A DNA stretch of 64,000 nt from CAVYHX01 sp963768415. GTDB lineage: Bacteria > Pseudomonadota > Gammaproteobacteria > UBA9214. The notes under the pieces were generated by a model, which worked only from the letters and a program-made list of their open reading frames with translations, did not search any database and was not told the origin of the DNA. Numbering within the stretch: position 1 is the first letter of the stretch; each line of letters begins with the position of its first letter. Of the stretch, positions 29,788-39,312 are shown piece after piece. The translations under genes and the position numbers were made by a program. The stretch spans positions 30,149 through 94,148 of the forward strand of contig CAVYHX010000023.1 of assembly GCA_963768415.1 (NCBI GenBank), in the 5' to 3' direction.

Positions 29788-30831
29788 ATGTCTGCACAAC
29801 GCAAAGCTGTTGCCCTGATTTCCGGCGGCCTGGATTCCCTGCTGGCGGCGCGTGCCGTCATGGACCAGGGTATCCATGTCGAAGGTATCAATTTTTATAC
29901 CGGCTTTTGTGTTGAGGGTCATACGCACGCAATCCGTAAAAAAGACCGTGTGAGGCAAAAGCGCAACAATGCATTGTGGGTGGCCGAGCAGCTTGGTATC
30001 AAACTCCATATCGTTGACATTATCGAGGAATACAAGGACGTCGTTATTAATCCCAGGCACGGCTATGGATCCAACCTCAACCCGTGTCTGGATTGCAAGA
30101 TATTCATGGTCGCCAGGGCGCATGAATGGATGCAGGCCCACGATTTTGATTTCATTATCACGGGGGAAGTGATCGGGCAGCGGCCGAAGTCCCAGCGCAA
30201 GGACACCATGCCGGTGGTTGCGCGCAATTCCGGTGTCGCCGACCGCCTGGTACGGCCACTGTGTGCAAAAAATCTCGCCATAACATTACCCGAGAAGAAA
30301 GACTGGCTGGACCGTGACAGGCTATACGGTTTCAACGGGCGTTCTCGCAAGCCACAGATGGCGCTTGCGAAACAATATGGTTATGAAGACTATGCGCAGC
30401 CTGCCGGAGGTTGTTGTTTCCTGACCGACAAACAGTATTCCGTGAAACTCGCGGACTTGTGGAGCACGCGTGGCAAGCGTGAATATGAACTGGATGACAT
30501 TATGTTGCTGAAAGTCGGGCGGCATTTGCGACCACAGCCGCACTTTAAACTGATCGTTGGCCGCGAGGAAGGCGAAAACCGCTTCCTGGAAGGCTATAAA
30601 AAGCGTTTTGTCCATATGCTGCCCACCAGTCACAGCGGACCCCTGGTGTTGCTGGATGGTGAGATCAGGGCCGGCGATCTTGAGTTGGCCGCGCGCCTGA
30701 CTGCGCGCTTCAGTCAGGGCCGTGATGCTGGCCATGTTACGGTGCAGGTGAACAACATGGATGGCGTTACACAATCACTTGAAGTCGTACCACTGGCGCC
30801 GGATGAAATTCCGCAAGACTGGTATTTATGA
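29788..30831 (+). CDS. PP-loop ATP pyrophosphatase, tRNA-thiolation-like
   Basis: An adenylating sulfur-insertion type enzyme. The PP-loop SGGLDS is at residues 12-17. NPCLDCKIF (Cys100, Cys103) and GGCC (Cys209, Cys210) offer candidate catalytic or cluster-binding cysteines, and the first recalls the NPC motif of MnmA. The 347-residue C-terminal half (LKVGRHLRPQPHFKLIVGRE) is not that of MnmA or ThiI. It overlaps a TusA-like sulfur carrier by 4 bases, so sulfur is probably relayed from that protein. The likely role is thiolation of a tRNA base or another substrate; the exact product is unknown. Confidence 0.8.
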   Translation: MSAQRKAVALISGGLDSLLAARAVMDQGIHVEGINFYTGFCVEGHTHAIRKKDRVRQKRNNALWVAEQLGIKLHIVDIIEEYKDVVINPRHGYGSNLNPCLDCKIFMVARAHEWMQAHDFDFIITGEVIGQRPKSQRKDTMPVVARNSGVADRLVRPLCAKNLAITLPEKKDWLDRDRLYGFNGRSRKPQMALAKQYGYEDYAQPAGGCCFLTDKQYSVKLADLWSTRGKREYELDDIMLLKVGRHLRPQPHFKLIVGREEGENRFLEGYKKRFVHMLPTSHSGPLVLLDGEIRAGDLELAARLTARFSQGRDAGHVTVQVNNMDGVTQSLEVVPLAPDEIPQDWYL

Positions 30832-31061
30832 ACGGAACTGTCCTCGACGTGCGCAAGCTGCTGTGCCCGCTTCCGGTGATTCGAACCCAGGATGCTGCCG
30901 CGACACTGCAAGCCGGTGATTCAATCCGTGTAGTGTGCACCGATCCGGGTGTGCTGCATGATATCCCGGCCTGGTGTCGAGTGCATGGGCACGAGGTGTG
31001 CGAGATCATTGAATGTAACGAAGAGATCATCATCCTGATTCGCATCGGTAGCGGTGGCTGA
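30828..31061 (+). CDS. TusA-like sulfur carrier protein
   Basis: A 77-residue protein with the defining CPxP motif, VRKLLCPLPVIRTQDA, in which Cys13 would carry the persulfide. The remainder follows the TusA two-layer fold pattern, with a CTDPGVLHDIPAWCRVHGHE stretch. It overlaps the PP-loop gene (ATGA) and precedes the cation-efflux gene by 5 bases, so the three form a tight operon. Whether it replaces the canonical TusA or is a dedicated partner of the PP-loop enzyme cannot be told here. Confidence 0.9.
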   Translation: MNGTVLDVRKLLCPLPVIRTQDAAATLQAGDSIRVVCTDPGVLHDIPAWCRVHGHEVCEIIECNEEIIILIRIGSGG

Positions 31062-31066
31062 AAATT

Positions 31067-32215
31067 ATGGCTCAGACAAGCGCACAGGAGACCATAGACG
31101 CCCGTTACCGCGAGGTACGCAAGGTGACCCTGGTCGGCGCGGTTGTTGACCTTGTTCTGGGTATTGTAAAGATCCTTGTTGGTGTTGCCGCCAGCTCACA
31201 GGCGCTGATAGCCGATGGAATACATTCCCTGTCGGATCTGGCAACGGATTTCATGGTTCTGTTTGCCGCCAAGCATTCCCATCGCGAGGCCGACGAAGAA
31301 CATCCCTATGGCCATGGCCGAATCGAAACCGTGGCTACGGTTATCCTGGGAGGCGCCCTGATCGTTGTCGCGATCGGTATCAGCTATGACGCCCTGCGGC
31401 GTTTAATCAATCCCGACCTGTGGCTGCACCCCGGGGTACTGGCGCTGGTTATTGCCCTGATCTCCGTCTTCGCCAAGGAACTGATCTATCAGTATACGGC
31501 GAAGGTGGCGCGCCGCTTGCGCTCGAACATGCTGCACGCCAATGCATGGCACAGCCGTACTGATGCTATTTCGTCGATCGTCGTTGTAATCGGCGTGGGT
31601 GGCGCCATGGCCGGGTACACCTATTTAGATGCAATTGCTGCAGTTGCCGTGGCACTGATGATCGCAAAGATCGGCTGGGATCTTTGGTGGAAAAGTCTGC
31701 AGGAGTTGATCGATACTTCGCTCGACACAGAACAGGTCGATGCCATTCGGGAATCCATCATGAAAGTATCCGGGGTCCGGGCGCTGCACTTGCTGCGCAC
31801 CCGGCGCAGCGGCAGCGATGCCCTGGTAGATGTTCATCTGCTGGTTGATCCCAGGCTGAGCGTCTCCGAGGGCCACCAGATCGGCGAGAGTGTCCGCAAC
31901 CAGCTTATTGACCAGATGGAGGATGTGTCCGATGTAACGGTGCACATCGATCCCGAGGATGATGAGCTGGCGTCTCCCTGTGATCACCTGCCGCTGCGTG
32001 AAGAACTCCTGCAGCGGCTGGAGCGGCAATGGCAGGAGCTGGATCCGGCCGTTCGAATCGAAAAGGTGGTGCTGCATTATCTGGATGGCCGAGTACATGT
32101 CGATGTCATCCTGCCGCTGGTCGATGCGGCCGCTGCCCCGGACCTGTCCGCAAAGATTATTCAGAGCGCCCGGGGCGTGGAAGATATTGGTGAGGTGAAG
32201 GTCTACTACCATTAG
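31067..32215 (+). CDS. Cation diffusion facilitator transporter
   Basis: Inner-membrane divalent metal efflux protein of the CDF family, 382 residues. The metal sites are visible as GIHSLSDLATDF in the second helix and NAWHSRTDAISS in the fifth, and a histidine-containing loop HSHREADEEHPYGHGR lies between. The C-terminal cytoplasmic domain appears long and contains a second ferredoxin-like half (EKVVLHYLDGRVHVDVILPL). Substrate (Zn, Fe, Cd or Mn) cannot be assigned. It is probably the third gene of the PP-loop operon. Its stop is 5 bases before the glnA NtrC sites. Confidence 0.92.
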   Translation: MAQTSAQETIDARYREVRKVTLVGAVVDLVLGIVKILVGVAASSQALIADGIHSLSDLATDFMVLFAAKHSHREADEEHPYGHGRIETVATVILGGALIVVAIGISYDALRRLINPDLWLHPGVLALVIALISVFAKELIYQYTAKVARRLRSNMLHANAWHSRTDAISSIVVVIGVGGAMAGYTYLDAIAAVAVALMIAKIGWDLWWKSLQELIDTSLDTEQVDAIRESIMKVSGVRALHLLRTRRSGSDALVDVHLLVDPRLSVSEGHQIGESVRNQLIDQMEDVSDVTVHIDPEDDELASPCDHLPLREELLQRLERQWQELDPAVRIEKVVLHYLDGRVHVDVILPLVDAAAAPDLSAKIIQSARGVEDIGEVKVYYH

Positions 32216-32220
32216 AATAT

Positions 32221-32237
32221 TGCACCAATATTGTGCG
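32221..32237 (+). promoter_or_regulatory. NtrC enhancer site 1 upstream of glnA
   Basis: TGCACCAATATTGTGCG matches the NtrC palindrome GCACCA-N3-TGGTGC with a weaker right half. It lies about 115 bases upstream of the sigma-54 -12 element, the usual enhancer distance. Confidence 0.75.
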
Positions 32238-32251
32238 TATGTCGTAAAATA

Positions 32252-32268
32252 TGCACCATATTGGTGCT
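32252..32268 (+). promoter_or_regulatory. NtrC enhancer site 2 upstream of glnA
   Basis: TGCACCATATTGGTGCT is a near-perfect NtrC palindrome, 31 bases (about three helical turns) from site 1, so dimers would bind on the same face of the helix. This paired arrangement resembles that of enterobacterial glnA. Confidence 0.85.
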
Positions 32269-32331
32269 TATATGGCCGCCAGTCTCGATCTAAACCCGTG
32301 AAATACAGGCAGTTGCCAGCCAAGCCGGTCA

Positions 32332-32347
32332 TGGCATAATTCATGCT
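32332..32347 (+). promoter_or_regulatory. Sigma-54 promoter of glnA
   Basis: TGGCATAATTCATGCT has the GG (32333-32334) and GC (32345-32346) dinucleotides separated by exactly ten bases, as sigma-54 requires. The -24 element TGGCA is perfect and the -12 element ATGCT differs from TTGCA-type consensus mildly. With the two NtrC sites and an ntrBC pair downstream, nitrogen-limited activation of glnA is well supported. Confidence 0.8.
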
Positions 32348-32450
32348 TTAACAGCAGCAATAGGTAGAAACAACACGATTTTCCTGATGCCACTGTGTTG
32401 CCGGCGGTGGAGTTTTTTTTGCACAAGTAGATTCCGGAGGACATCCAATT

Positions 32451-33860
32451 ATGTCTGCAACAAAAGTAATGAAAATGATCAAAGATAACGGGGTCAAGTA
32501 CATTGACCTGCGCTTTACTGACACCATTGGCAAGGAACAGCATGTTTCCATTCCCACGACGATCATGACGGCCGATTTATTCAAGGACGGCAAGATGTTC
32601 GACGGATCCAGCATTGCCGGCTGGAAAGGCATTAACGAATCCGACATGGTGTTGATGCCGGATACCACGACTGCCGTAATGGATCTGTTCAGCGACGAAC
32701 CGACGCTGAATCTGCGCTGCGACATCCTCGAGCCGACCACGATGAAAGGTTATGAGCGTGACCCCCGGTCACTGGCCATGCGTGCCGAGGCGTATCTTAA
32801 ATCCACCAAGATCGCCGATACCGCCTATTTCGGTCCCGAGCCCGAGTTTTTTGTCCTCGAGGATGCGCGCTGGGGTTCGGACATGAGCGGCTCCTTCTGC
32901 AAGGTGGATTCCGAAGAAGCGCACTGGAACTCCGAACGCGTCTACGAAGATGGCAACATTGGTCACCGCCCAACCGTGAAAGGCGGCTATTTCCCGGTAC
33001 CGCCGGTGGATTCCCTGCACGACCTGCGTGGCGCAATGTGCCTGGCACTGGAGGAGATGGGGGTGACCGTTGAAGTGCATCACCATGAAGTCGCAACGGC
33101 CGGGCAGTGCGAAATCGGCACCAAGTTCCAGACCCTGGTGCGGCGCGCCGATGAAAACCAGATTCTGAAATATGTAGTGATGAATGTTGCGCATGGTTAT
33201 GGCAAGACCGCGACCTTCATGCCCAAACCGCTGGTGGGTGACAATGGCAGTGGTATGCACGTGCACCAGTCGCTGGCGAAGGCAGGCAAAAATATTTTTA
33301 CCGGTAATAAATACGGCGGCCTGTCACAGCAGGCGCTCTACTACATCGGCGGTATCTTCAAGCACGCACGGGCCATTAACGCCTTCACCAATGCCAGCAC
33401 CAACAGTTACAAGCGCCTGGTACCGGGTTTCGAGGCGCCGGTGATGCTGGCCTACTCGGCGCGCAACCGTTCTGCTTCCGTACGCATTCCCTATGAAGCC
33501 AACCCGAAGGGGCGCCGCATCGAGGTGCGTTTCCCGGATGCCAGCGGCAATCCCTACCTCAGCTTTGCGGCCATGCTGATGGCGGGCCTGGACGGTATCA
33601 AAAACAAGATCGACCCGGGCGCGGCCATGGACAAGGACCTGTATGACCTGCCGCGGGAAGAAGCAATGAAGATCGACACCGTCTGCAGTTCCCTGGACCA
33701 GGCACTGGAGGCGCTCGATAATGACCGCAAATTCCTGACCGCCGGCGGGGTGTTCACCAACGATATGATCGACGGCTATATCGACCTGAAAATGGAGGAA
33801 GTCACGCGTCTGCGCATGACGACCCATCCGGTCGAATTCGACATGTACTACAGCCTGTGA
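32451..33860 (+). CDS. glnA: Glutamine synthetase, type I
   Basis: Ammonia-assimilating dodecameric enzyme, 469 residues. It begins MSATKVMKMIKDNGVKYIDL with GGAGG-type ribosome site eight bases upstream. Active-site motifs include MFDGSSIAGWKGI, FGPEPEFFVLED, NGSGMHVHQSL and the arginine-containing NRSASVRIP. The adenylylation-site tyrosine lies in MDKDLYDLP, so the enzyme should be controlled by GlnE. Upstream are two NtrC sites and a sigma-54 promoter; a strong terminator follows. Confidence 0.98.
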   Translation: MSATKVMKMIKDNGVKYIDLRFTDTIGKEQHVSIPTTIMTADLFKDGKMFDGSSIAGWKGINESDMVLMPDTTTAVMDLFSDEPTLNLRCDILEPTTMKGYERDPRSLAMRAEAYLKSTKIADTAYFGPEPEFFVLEDARWGSDMSGSFCKVDSEEAHWNSERVYEDGNIGHRPTVKGGYFPVPPVDSLHDLRGAMCLALEEMGVTVEVHHHEVATAGQCEIGTKFQTLVRRADENQILKYVVMNVAHGYGKTATFMPKPLVGDNGSGMHVHQSLAKAGKNIFTGNKYGGLSQQALYYIGGIFKHARAINAFTNASTNSYKRLVPGFEAPVMLAYSARNRSASVRIPYEANPKGRRIEVRFPDASGNPYLSFAAMLMAGLDGIKNKIDPGAAMDKDLYDLPREEAMKIDTVCSSLDQALEALDNDRKFLTAGGVFTNDMIDGYIDLKMEEVTRLRMTTHPVEFDMYYSL

Positions 33861-33887
33861 TTGTGTGACCGGCAGCACGTTTCAGCA

Positions 33888-33914
33888 ACGCCCCCTTCCG
33901 GGGGCGTTTTTTTT
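33888..33914 (+). terminator. Rho-independent terminator after glnA
   Basis: ACGCCCCC, a TTCC loop and GGGGGCGT form an eight-pair GC-rich stem followed by eight T residues. It starts 28 bases after the glnA stop and precedes the tandem repeat array. Confidence 0.93.
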
Positions 33915-33936
33915 GACGTACAGGGACGTACGAACG

Positions 33937-34330
33937 TCGCGGGAGGCAGGAAGCCGGGAGCGATGTCTCAACGTTACAACTGATGCCTGGGAGAACGTCG
34001 CGGGAGGCAGGAAGCCGGGAGCGACGTCTCAACGTGACAGCGTACGCCTGTGTGGAACATCGCGGGAGGCAGGAAGCCGGGAGCGATGTCTCAATGTTAC
34101 AACTGATGCCTGGGAGAACATCGCGGGAGGCAGGAAGCCGGGAGCGATGTCTCAAGGTACAACTGATGCCTGTATGGGACAATCGGCGGCGAGGGCAGGT
34201 ACGGCCGCTCTCGACGTGCTTCGCGGCACTTGACGCCTGTGCAGCGTCGCGGGAGGCAGGAAGCCGGGAGCGACGTCTCAACGTTACAGCGTACGCCTGT
34301 GTGGTACCTCGCGGGAGGCAGCGACCAGCG
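33937..34330 (+). repeat. Tandem repeat array, period 61-63 bases
   Basis: The core TCGCGGGAGGCAGGAAGCCG recurs at 33937, 33998, 34060, 34121 and 34247, and a truncated copy starts at 34309. One degenerate copy fills 34182-34246. Each core continues into GGAGCGAYGTCTCAA, then a tail of either an ACAACTGATGCC type or an ACAGCGTACGCC type, so the units come in two flavours. It lies between the glnA terminator and a DUF4124 gene. Tails repeat, so they are not CRISPR spacers. Open frames through it on both strands are by-products of the repeat. Confidence 0.9.
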
Positions 34331-34389
34331 GGCACGAAATACCGACAATCCGCCTTGCATAGCGGTCTGCGGGCGTTTAAGGTAACAAT

Positions 34390-35115
34390 ATGAAGTGGTT
34401 ACTATGCTTGCTGGTATTACTGACCGGTCCGGTCCAGGCGGAGGTCTACAAGTCCGTCAACAAGAACGGCGAGGTAGTGTATTCGGACACGAAAACTCCG
34501 GGTTCCGAGCGTGTGCGCTTGCCCTCCTTGCCGACCTACAAGCCACCACCAATCCCGGCCAGCCGATCGGCAGGCAAGGCATCGCCGGTATCGGACATCT
34601 ATACGGCATTCTCGTTTTTGCAGCCGAAAAACGATGCGATCGTGCGTAACAATCTTGGCATCGTCCAGGTCCAGCTGACACTGAGCCCGTCCCTGGAGTA
34701 CAAGAGCAATCACCGGATCCAGTACTATATGGACGGTAAACGCCAGGGCCCGCTGGTGGACAAGACCGCCATTACCCTGAGTAATATCGATCGCGGCAGC
34801 CATACCCTGTCCGCCAGTGTCTATGATGAAGATGGCCAGGAACTTATTTCGACTGAAACCATTACTATCAACGTCGAACGCCGTTCCGAGTTGCTCGGGC
34901 AGGATGCCATTGAAAACTTCGATCCACCACCGACTGACAGTGATGGCGAGCCGATACCCGAACCCAATCCCGAAGATATCAATCCGAACATCCTGACGGA
35001 TAATCCAAATGAGCTGACCCGGAACCCGAATTTACGTACCCCCAATCCGAACATCCGGTCTCCGAATCCGAACATCATTTCACCGCCCCCCCCTGCGCCC
35101 GGTCCCGGGAAGTAG
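34390..35115 (+). CDS. DUF4124 domain secreted protein with Asn-Pro repeat tail
   Basis: A 241-residue exported protein of unknown function. A signal peptide (MKWLLCLLVLLTGPVQA) is followed directly by a DUF4124 domain (EVYKSVNKNGEVVYSDTKTP). The middle has an immunoglobulin-like pattern (SNHRIQYYMDGKRQGPLVDK). The C-terminal 50 residues are a low-complexity series of NPN-type units (NPNILTDNPNELTRNPNLRT) ending in polyproline. It sits between glnA and ntrBC, a position where DUF4124 genes are often found. Periplasmic or envelope location is inferred. Confidence 0.85.
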   Translation: MKWLLCLLVLLTGPVQAEVYKSVNKNGEVVYSDTKTPGSERVRLPSLPTYKPPPIPASRSAGKASPVSDIYTAFSFLQPKNDAIVRNNLGIVQVQLTLSPSLEYKSNHRIQYYMDGKRQGPLVDKTAITLSNIDRGSHTLSASVYDEDGQELISTETITINVERRSELLGQDAIENFDPPPTDSDGEPIPEPNPEDINPNILTDNPNELTRNPNLRTPNPNIRSPNPNIISPPPPAPGPGK

Positions 35116-35138
35116 TTCGTTCTCAACCTGAGTGTTGA

Positions 35139-35155
35139 TGCACCAGCATGGTGCA
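35139..35155 (+). promoter_or_regulatory. NtrC site upstream of ntrB
   Basis: TGCACCAGCATGGTGCA is a perfect palindrome apart from its three-base centre and closely matches NtrC sites such as those of enterobacterial glnA. A TATAAT at 35173-35178 (-10-like) lies 17 bases downstream, so the site overlaps the expected -35 region. That geometry suggests autorepression of ntrBC by NtrC. Confidence 0.8.
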
Positions 35156-35312
35156 TTAGTCGTTGGGCACGCTATAATCCTGGCTGTCATCGATAACACG
35201 CTCCACGCCGTAATAATTAATATTTATAATTATTACAATATGTTATGGAGATTGTTGATGCTTATCCTGCCGCGCGGCACGAATTGGATTGGTTTTTGCA
35301 AGATTCCTTATT

Positions 35313-36414
35313 ATGCCAGATGACGCAGACTACCCGGCGCCGAGCGCGGATCAGATACTGGAGCAGCTGAGCGCGGCGATCCTGATTTTCGACCCTCAGC
35401 AGCGCTTGACCTTCATCAATCCCGCCGGTGAGATGCTCCTTGCCCACAGTGCACGCCATGCCGTTGGCCGGTCCGTGCATGAACTGATCAGCAACTCGGA
35501 TGTCATCGCAGATGAGCTGCTCAAGGCACTGACATCAGAACAGGTACTGATCCATCGCGGCTGCCTGCTGGTGTTGCCTGATGCGCAGCGGCTGCGGGTC
35601 AACTGCACATTTACCCCGATCAGCACAGCGGCCGGCACCACCAGTGTAATGTTGGAATTGCGCCGGGTGGACCATCACCTGCGCCTCGAAAAGGAGGAGC
35701 ACCTGCTGACACAGCAGGAGGTGATCACGCTCCCTGATCCGCGGCCTGGCCCACGAAATCAAGAATCCCCTCGGGGGGTTGCGGGGAGCGGCGCAATTGC
35801 TGGAGAGTGAAATCAGCGATCCGGGTCTGAAGGAATATACTCGCATTATTATCGGCGCAGCCGATCGCTTGCAGAATCTGATAGACCGCATGCTGGGACC
35901 GAACAATGTACCTGACATGCAATCGGTAAATATTCACGAGGTCCTCGAGCGTGTCCATGAACTGGTCCGCGTCGAGGCGGGGCCGGAACTCCGGATTATT
36001 CATGATTACGATCCCAGCCTGCCGAATCTGCAGGCTGACCCCGACCTTCTGTTCCAGGCCGTGCTGAATATCGTCCGTAACGCAGTGCAGGCACTTGATG
36101 GCAAGGGTGAAATTATTTTACGTACCCGGGTACAGCGCAAGCTGAGCATCGGCGCCCGTAAATACCGACTGGTGGCGCAAATCGACATTATCGATAACGG
36201 CCCCGGCATTGATGAAGAGTTATCCAAAATGATTTTCTATCCAATGATTACCGGACGCAGTGAGGGAACCGGTCTGGGGCTTTCCATAGCACAGGCGCTG
36301 ATCGACCGTCACCAGGGACTGATCGAATGCAACAGCCGGCCCGGCAAAACCGTATTCACCCTGTTACTGCCACTGGATGATAGCAATGAAATCATAGTGA
36401 CAACGTCTGGGTAA
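35313..36414 (+). CDS. glnL: Nitrogen regulation sensor histidine kinase NtrB (one frameshift)
   Basis: Cytoplasmic kinase/phosphatase acting on NtrC under PII control. I start at ATG 35313 (MPDDADYPAPSADQILEQLS). The PAS domain (FDPQQRLTFINPAGEMLL) occupies the first 110 residues. A single indel near 35735 separates it from the phosphoacceptor motif GLAHEIKNPLGGLRGAAQLL. The ATP-binding N box (NIVRNAVQAL) and G box (DNGPGIDEE, then GTGLGLSIAQAL) follow. The end overlaps ntrC by about 29 bases. Confidence 0.92.
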
Positions 36415-37802
36415 TTGACGATGACAGTTCCATCCGCTGGGTGCTGGAGAAGGCACTGGAGAAGGCGGGCATTCAGGTTGAAAGCTTCGACTCTGCCACG
36501 CGTGCCCTGCAGGCGCTGCAAGGCAGGGAACCGAGCGTTGTAATCACTGATATACGCATGCCGGGTATGGATGGTCTGGAGTTTCTGGATCGTATCGGCG
36601 AAATTTACCGGACCTGCCGGTAATTATCATGACCGCACATTCGGACCTGGACAGCGCGGTGCTGGCGTTCAAGGGCGGGGCATTTGAATATCTGCCAAAA
36701 CCATTCGATGTTGACGAGGCGGTTGCGCTGGTAGAGCGCGCCCGGCGGTTACGTACACAGACATTAGCCGGCAGGCGGTAGGCAAGACGACATTTCGGGC
36801 GCACCGGAAATAATCGGCAAGGCACCCGCCATGCAGGAAGTGTTTCGTGCAATTGGTCGCTTGTCACAGTCCAATGCCACGGTGCTGATCAACGGGGAGT
36901 CCGGCACCGGGAAGGAACTGGTCGCACTGGCACTGCATCGCCACAGCGTGCGCGCTGACCAGCCATTTGTTGCACTCAATATGGCTGCAATTCCACGTGA
37001 TCTGCTCGAGTCCGAGTTGTTCGGGCATGAACGTGGCGCGTTTACGGGCGCGCAAAACCGGCGTGCCGGGCGCTTCGAACAGGCCAATGGCGGCACCTTG
37101 ATGCTGGATGAAATCGGCGACATGCCGGCGGAACTGCAAACGCGCCTGTTGCGGGTGCTGGCGGACGGCGAGTTCTATCCTGTTGGTGCGCATACTCCGA
37201 AACAGGTGGATGTGCGGATTATCGCCGCCACACACCAGGATCTCGAACAACGTGTCCGCGAGGGACAGTTTCGGGAGGACCTGTTTCATCGTCTCAATGT
37301 AATTCGTATTCACATACCGCCGTTGCGACAGCGGCGCGAGGATATTCCGCTGTTGATGCAGCATTTTCTGCAGCTTGCCGCGCAGGAAATGTCTGTTGAG
37401 CCGAAACATATCGATGCGGCCGTTGAAAAAAAACTTGCTGCGCTGGACTGGCCGGGCAATGTCCGGCAACTGGAAAACCTGTGCCGCCTGCTCACCGTTA
37501 TGGCGCCGGGTCAGGAAATCAGTCTCGACGATTTACCGGGAGAAGTGCTTGCAGGCACCGACACTGCTGAAAAATCCGCGAATGACTGGCAGGCACAGCT
37601 GCGACTCTGGGCCCGTCAGCAGCTAGCCAATGGCAATGGACGCCTGCTGCACGAGGCACAGCCGGTCTTTGAACGCATTCTGATTGAAGAGGCGCTGCAA
37701 AAGAGCGGTGGTCGCAGACAGGATGCCGCACGCCTGCTGGGTTGGGGGCGCAATACACTGACACGCAAACTGAAGGATCTTGATTTACACGACGCCGATT
37801 GA
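36386..37802 (+). CDS. glnG: Nitrogen regulator NtrC, sigma-54 activator (three frameshifts)
   Basis: Response regulator that activates glnA. The receiver domain (VWVIDDDSSIRWVLEKALEK, VVITDIRMPGMDG) is reached from ATG 36386 only if one A of the AAA at 36389-36391 is removed. Further shifts lie near 36608 and 36777. The AAA+ domain has Walker A NGESGTGKELVA, the sigma-54 contact loop GAFTGAQ and LMLDEIGDMP. The C-terminal Fis-type helix-turn-helix is QDAARLLGWGRNTLTRKLKD. All domains are present, so sequence errors are more likely than loss. Confidence 0.92.
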
Positions 37803-37828
37803 CATTGCTTTGCGCAGTAGAATTACTG

Positions 37829-38808
<980 letters not shown>

Positions 38809-38834
38809 TGTGGTCTTTCCAAAAAGAGTTGCTG

Positions 38835-39312
38835 ATGTTCCATGTGGTGCTTTACCAGCCGGAGATACCCCCGAACACGGGCAATATCATACGCCTTTGT
38901 GCGAATACCGGCAGTGCCCTGCACCTGATACAGGCCGCTGGGTTTTGAGCTGGAGGACCGGAAATTACGCCGCGCCGGTCTGGATTACCGGGAATGGGCC
39001 AGCGTGCGTGTGCATGAAAAGTCTGGCTGAGTTCAGGGGATCGGTACAGTCACGGACGCTTGTGGGGAGTGTCCACGCGCGGTACCTGTCATTATGCCCG
39101 TGCCAGTTACCAGCCGGGCGATGCCTTTGTGTTCGGGCCCGAGACCCGCGGGTCTGCCCGCAGATATTCTGGCATCGATCGGGGTGGACTCGGTGGTGCG
39201 GTTGCCTATGGTCGCGCACAGCCGCAGCCTCAATCTGGCTAACTGCGTGGCGGTCCTTGTCTATGAAGCCTGGCGGCAGCAGGATTTTACGGGTGCGTCA
39301 GGCGGACTCTGA
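38835..39312 (+). CDS. trmL: tRNA (cytidine/uridine-34 2'-O)-methyltransferase TrmL (several frameshifts)
   Basis: SPOUT-class methyltransferase modifying the tRNA wobble position. It starts MFHVVLYQPEIPPNTGNIIR and continues LCANTGSALHLIQ. The middle is split over several frames (shifts near 38935, 39020, 39055 and 39150) but contains ELEDRKLRRAGLDYREWASV and DAFVFGPETRGLP. The last segment VRLPMVAHSRSLNLANCVAV is the knot motif III. The reconstructed length is normal (about 155). It converges on gpsA with a 15-base overlap. Confidence 0.88.

Noticed and set aside
33937..34330. CRISPR array
   Set aside because: Regular 61-63 base periodicity suggested it, but the intervening segments are repeated rather than unique, and no cas genes are present.
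33802..34335. Protein-coding genes over the repeat array (frames on both strands)
   Set aside because: The predicted proteins are translations of the 62-base repeat, overlap the glnA 3' end and terminator, and have no domain.
37519..37828. Extended C-terminus of PyrD overlapping ntrC
   Set aside because: The open frame runs on only because the natural stop is out of frame; the extra residues are antisense to the conserved NtrC helix-turn-helix region.
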